Origin: Acanthaster planci
Taxonomy: Eukaryota; Echinodermata; Asteroidea; Valvatida; Acanthasteridae
Assembly: GCF_001949145.1 (NCBI RefSeq)
Contig: NW_019091427.1
Span: 1,348,488-1,412,487 of the forward strand
Direction: 5' to 3'
DNA: 64,000 nucleotides
Shown here: positions 59,247 to 64,000 of the stretch, in pieces
How the letters are laid out: every line of letters starts with the position of its first letter
Position numbering within the stretch: the first letter of the stretch is position 1
Translations under genes and position numbers: made by a program
Notes under the pieces: generated by a model
The model's input: only the letters and a program-made list of their open reading frames with translations
The model's database searches: none
What the model was told of the DNA's origin: nothing

Positions 59247-62200
59247 TCACGTTGGCTTGCCCATATTGGCAGGTCTAGCCTTGTAGCGTTTCATTTTATT
59301 ATTGTGGACCTGTGCCATAAGCCGTTGCCTTTTCAGTGCAGAAGCTGTTGCAGCTTGTGGGTGAGCTGTGGATGTCTCATTGTCTTGAGCTTGGGCTCGT
59401 AGAGGTGTCAAGGATGTCGCCATCTTGGACTCATTCTCCGATGGCTTGGTGATCACCCTTTGGGTTTTGTTAGCAGCTAGACTGGCATGAATATTGATGG
59501 ATTCGTAGATTCGGCCAGACTTATCTTCCAAGTCAGGCAGTAACTGGAAAAGGAGAGAAAGAACAACCAAACTATTGTGGGACAAAGTGCAAATGAAAAC
59601 AACCAAACCGTATGATATCCCAGAAGAAGTTGCCAATCAAGCACTTTGGTTTCAATGACCAGCAGTTCTTTGTGAGCAAATCTCACATCTGTTACCCATA
59701 CAAGGGGCTGAACACAATCTTTTGCAAATTATTGTTGAAACTGGGGTGAGAACAAACAGTTTTGTTTTTTGAAGCTAAATTGGGTTTTTTTTCAACCCTC
59801 TATAAGGAAAGGAAATGAAACTGTCCCTCAATTGCATCAACAAACAAACTATTACTCCTTTAGGATGGGCCATGGCCCATGTTCCCTCCCCAGGATCCAC
59901 CAATGACAAAGCTACATGTATACTGTGTAGCATTTATTTGTCAATAATGCAACATTTAACATGGCATAGAAGGCAAATGAACAAATGTAGACCCTATCTC
60001 AATGGTGCCTATACTTTTGTAGTTTCACATTGGTTTCACCCTGTTTTAGATTTAGTAGTTCTTGGCCCCCTTAATTCACTTTTAGTGTTCAGTTTTAATA
60101 AAGTGAAAATCATCAAATATGAATTCCCACAAGGCTGATTTGATTTTTCAGTCGGAGTATAAAGTAAACCTGAAAATTAATCTGAACCATGGGTGGATGC
60201 AGGAATTTTTCCTACATTCAGGCTCAATGCCAGATTTTTTGGCCAATCGTTGTAGACAGGCAGGCAGGCACATGGGTAATGCATTATGCTGTAAAGGTGT
60301 ACAGTACCATTATTAGAACCGTTATTACATTCTTCAATTGATATTTTTTTTGGCGTGTGTGTGTCTCAGCGGTGGGGGGGATTGACCCCCCACGCAGATC
60401 TGTGAACTGGCCTTAACGAAAAAGGTACATCAGAAACCTTTTAACTTGAAACAAGGATATTCGTACCCTGGACAAAACTGATACTTGGTCACTGGATGCG
60501 GTGACCCGGCTGGAGACATCCTGCTCATCTGCTCCAAAGAAAAATAAAGTGACGCCTTTTAGTTTTAATATTTACCTACGTACTCATTCAGTGCATGTAA
60601 TTTTCATGCTGATGCCTCACCCATGTAACGGTACACAAGCAGCCAATAGCCAATTCAGACCACCATGTCTTATCCACTTGGTTTAGTTATTGAACAAAGT
60701 ACATTCAAGGAGTTTCAAGGAAAACACACTAATGCTGACCCTTATTCAGTGCTAAATTAAGTCTAATGCCCAATGTCTAGATGGCAATCTCAAACTGAAT
60801 TTCATGCAACTTGGGCGTACGGTATATGTTTTGAATGGGTCTTGAATCTCTCGTTCTTCAAACTGCTTCCCACCAACAAAAGCTAAGCAGATTGCAGGCT
60901 AAAAAATATGCCTTGTTTTCATGCTATAAAAAGCACTGCATCACATGCATTGGAAAAAGAGTTGAGATCCTGCATTGGATTTGGAATGACCTTGTTCTTG
61001 GAACCATGTTAAAAAAATCATGAAATGCTAGTGACCCCATTGACCTTCAACCATTTATTCGGACCCTTCCCCAAGTCCACTATAAAAAGCTTGAATCAGA
61101 AGTCATATTTCTCCTATTTGGAACCTGAAAGGGGCATCATTAGCCTCAAGTAGATTTATGATCTGGGCTCAAGTTAACCCTAACCCCCTTCGGGTTGCTG
61201 GCCCTAACCTTCTCCATTCACACAAAGTTAAACACCCATATGGGACTTTGTGCACAGAGACTGTTGGATTTTTGTTTTTTTGAGGTATGCCAAACCCAAT
61301 GCAAAAGCCAGCTGCCTGGGCCTACCAGACCTATCCCTACAGAATTAAACACTTTACTGCTGTTGATGTCTGTGTGGTTGGGGAAGGTTAGGGTTAAAGG
61401 CTAAATCATAGATAGAATGCAGTTATATGTACGTGTAGCTCATACACTGTCACTGTGGCACACATGTACTGTACAGTGTATACTGTTAAAACACACGTGT
61501 AACCATACACTGGTGATGCACACTTGTACACCTAGGCTGAATTTGGGCGGCTTGTTCTCGTATGTTCACGAACAGCTTGATTTGTTGTTCGTGGGTCGGC
61601 CGCTCGAACGCCGGGAACAAACAACCGGTTATTACAAGCAACATGCAACATGGCGGGGTCCATATACGTTATTTGAGAGTTAAGGTTTGGATGGGCTGAA
61701 TTCTTTTCTATATAAACAGGAACATTCATTTCTGTGTTTCGTAAAATAATTAATGTTAATTTTGCAAAACTTCCCATTGCCTACATGGTCTATGGCTTTG
61801 GAAGCCATCGCTCTACTTTTTGCAGCTGTTCAAAAATCGAAATCTCACGACTTTTTCCGTGTGTTCCTGTAAAACCCTGACGAGGAGGTGGTGTGTGCTT
61901 CTGTTCTAAGAACAGTGTTCTTGAGTCGTGTTCTCGCCGTTCGAGCGCGAGAACAAGAAACCCGTGTCAAGAACAGACCGCCCGAACTCTACCCTAGAGA
62001 GCCAAAGACTGTATATGACTCAATAAATGTATAGTCCTATCCAATGAGTTAAGCATGAATCAGATTTAGAACCAACTTCTGAAAACAAGTCCGACGTATG
62101 TGTACAGCGTAGTGCGCCATAACACCCATGATCTTGCTTTTCATACGTTCCCCTCCCCCACGGTTGGTCGGGCGACAATCAGTTTCGCCTTAATGACTGC

Positions 62201-63557
62201 TGCGAATTGAATGTTTCAAGTGCATTACAACAACTCACCTTCTGCAGATATAATTGGACTGGGGTCTTCAATGGGCTTTGGTAAGACAGGCTTGTACTGC
62301 TCCTGCAGAAAGGAAGGAGTCAACAAGTAGAGGCATCGCATGGCACCAAGGCATATGGGTAATTCCAGAATTTAGGGGTCCAAAAGTGTGACATTTCGGT
62401 GTCCATGTTACTTCTGACCTTTGCTACTTGACATGGAAATGCAACCAGAATTGTTTTCAAAACTATTACTATTTGTTTGGCAGGGAATTTGTATTAATTC
62501 ATCACTCTTGAAAATTAGAAAATGTGTTCTGAACTTAAAAAATCATATGTATGGACCCTTAATTTCTGGCATCACCCAAATACATGTTCTAATGACTGAT
62601 GGCAGACACTGTCACCATGCGGGTTTGTCCTTTAGAAATATTATCGTACTCTAAGACAACTGTATGGTGTACAACTTGAAATGTTTTGAGGAAATCATGC
62701 ATGGGCCAAGAACCTTTGCCCGTTTCAGGCAATGAGGATATGCCTCCATTGGGCATGTCAGGAGATTTTCCTCATTTCAACACGACTTGCATGTATACAT
62801 GTACATGTATGTGAACCGGTACTTCAAAAACTTTGAAAAACTAACAGCACTGTGAATCTCAACGCCGTCAATTTGGAGTGACTCCATCATTTGCAATGAA
62901 TTTAACGGGACACTTTTTTTCATGGCAACGTCCGGGCAGATTTATCCGGTGAAATCGCTATGAAAATAATCCCCTGGGTGACCCAGTGAGGACACGTTTG
63001 GGCAAAGTAAAAACAAAGGGAAAATGCCTGGAAAATGTAATGAGGCCTCCCGCAAAGCCCAGCTCATACTTTGCCGCTGCCTTAATCCGTACAGAGAAGA
63101 CTGACAAGGTTTACTGTGAAACTAATCTATAATGCAAACTATGCAATGTACATGTATGCATGACTGCTCTTTCCAAGAGAAAGACAAATGTAGAGGCAGT
63201 TTCTGGAAGCCCCTTTTCATATATGTCTCCTATATTCAGTGAGAAATATTTTCCAGAGGACTAGAAAAGAAAGGCTTATTCATATCCCTTGAATGCCCCA
63301 CTGCATTCAAGCCTCACATTCCGTTTGTCTACATGTACATGTATATAGATGCATATTTGTACTTACTGTAGCTGTGTGCTGACACTGAAGCTTCTTGGCC
63401 AGTTGCTGAGTCAATCTCGGGGGGAACTCCTTCCGCTTTGCCACTGTTGCCACAATCAGCGCATCCAGATCGGCTGCCGTCTGCTCTGCATCAGCTTTCT
63501 TCTTCAGGTCCACCGGCTCAAATTCTGCCCAGAGGAGGATGGACTTTGCAATTGACC
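59247..63557 (-). CDS. NSL1: Kinetochore protein NSL1/MIS14 (Mis12 complex), 3' part: 4 exons, 5' end outside the window
   Basis: Exons (minus): 63557-63367, 62302-62239, 60528-60485, 59543-59247; phases 0,1,0 join in frame, and the first exon enters in phase 1 from an exon beyond 64000. The most telling block is DLDALIVATVAKRKEFPPRL, which aligns with the human NSL1 stretch around IIVDIATKRKQYP. It is followed by EQYKPVLPKPIEDP (human equivalent KQYHPV), then an acidic linker and LLPDLEDKSGRIYESINIHASLA, placed like the human LPALIEQGE helix. The C-terminus is basic (ALKRQRLMAQVHNNKMKRYK). About 197 residues are visible; human NSL1 has 281, so some 80-100 N-terminal residues lie upstream. 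NSL1 belongs to the four-subunit Mis12 complex linking centromere to Ndc80/KNL1 (family knowledge). Identity rests on moderate similarity and is less certain than SPRTN or ASPG. Confidence 0.75.
61532..61997. mobile_element. Non-autonomous DNA element with inverted ends, about 466 bp
   Basis: The left end CTAGGCTGAATTTGGGCGGC and right end GACCGCCCGAACTCTACCCTAG are inverted with several mismatches. Both flanks are rich in GTTCTCG/CGAGAAC and CGCTCGAAC words, also inverted. It lies in an NSL1 intron and has no transposase. Confidence 0.6.
62357..62577. mobile_element. MITE, about 250-bp family, copy 3
   Basis: Starts GGGTAATTCCAGAATTTAGG and shares TTGACATGGAAAT, TACTATTTGTTTGGCAGG and TTCTGAACTTA with the other copies. 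The right end is shortened and lacks CAGATGTGACAGGGACAC. It lies about 55 bp upstream of the NSL1 exon at 62302-62239. Confidence 0.7.
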
Positions 63558-64000
63558 CTGCACCAACAACCCCGCTGTGCAGAACTTTCAAGGGCCTTTC
63601 AGGGAATGTCACATGCTTTAACCCTAACCGCCTAGCATACTGTTTGGCTTACACTACACAGTACCACAAAATACTAAGTAATAGTCTGAGCCTGAAGGAC
63701 CTACATGTAGCGCTACCGATTACTACTTCTGGCTGGGTTACTTCCGTTGTTACTTGTATAGAATTATATCAGGTGTGAACAGCATAATTTCGGAGGAGTT
63801 TGAGCATTTTTCAATAGAAATTTGGCAACCACAGTTAGGGCAGACAAACTGTACTGGTCGTCACCTGGTAGTTGGGACTGTCCTGACTATACATGTACAT
63901 GCGACAGATGCTATAGTTGGGGCGTACCATTCAATGAATTTTTGAATAAAACCTACAACATTAGATACAGATACAATCAGACTGTTGTGATACATCACAT
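63558..64000. repeat. NSL1 intron edge with repeats: inverted copy of 4787-4900 and a TAGTTGGGAC-type end
   Basis: From about 63650 to 63765 runs the reverse-oriented copy of the repeat at 4787-4900 (TAGTCTGAGCCTGAAGGACC, AGCGCTACCGATTACTACTT). At about 63862-63925 lies a relative of the right end of the element at 17731-18083 (TAGTTGGGACTGTC, GCTATAGTTGGGGCGTAC). No exon was found here. Confidence 0.55.

Overview
The window is eukaryotic. It has split genes with GT-AG introns, an AT-rich background, many dispersed inverted-repeat elements, and a frequent TACATGTA-type word, with TAGGCCTA words also common. The gene set (AVEN, SPRTN, ASPG, NSL1, an LY6/uPAR protein, a PhyH-family oxygenase) is animal. 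The gene content and repeat style suggest a marine invertebrate deuterostome, perhaps an echinoderm such as a sea star. That placement is inference; no marker gene settles it. The sequence is a draft assembly: there is one run of 496 Ns (52085-52580) and a single N at 48559.

Seven genes were rebuilt exon by exon from splice sites, matching intron phase and family motifs. Their strands alternate strictly: AVEN (-, 1217-8267), an LY6/uPAR three-finger protein (+, 8753-10862), SPRTN/Spartan protease (-, 14201-18984), a PhyH-family 2-oxoglutarate oxygenase (+, 22190-30688), ASPG-type L-asparaginase with ankyrin repeats (-, 34041-45620), a serine/arginine-rich protein with a short possibly conserved C-terminus (+, about 49400-53984), and the 3' part of kinetochore gene NSL1/MIS14 (-, 59247-63557, continuing beyond the window). 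Neighbours are therefore either head-to-head (AVEN/LY6 start codons 486 bp apart; SPRTN/PhyH 3.2 kb; ASPG/SR-rich) or tail-to-tail. No operon logic applies. The genes serve unrelated roles: apoptosis control, a surface protein, DNA-protein crosslink repair, oxidation, asparagine metabolism, probable RNA processing and kinetochore assembly.

The non-coding space is filled mainly with short non-autonomous elements that have inverted ends. Several families appear more than once in the window: about 250 bp, three copies; about 480 bp, two; about 125 bp, two; others single. There are also a GAGTC-rich foldback element, a 49-nt tandem/inverted hairpin in an ASPG intron, nested palindromes in SPRTN intron 1, and tRNA-derived SINE remnants. 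I saw no CRISPR array, rRNA, intact tRNA, autonomous transposon ORF or viral gene. No clear new biological system is visible. The least understood items are the SR-rich gene with its duplicated splice-donor segment next to the assembly gap, and the uncharacterised repeat families.
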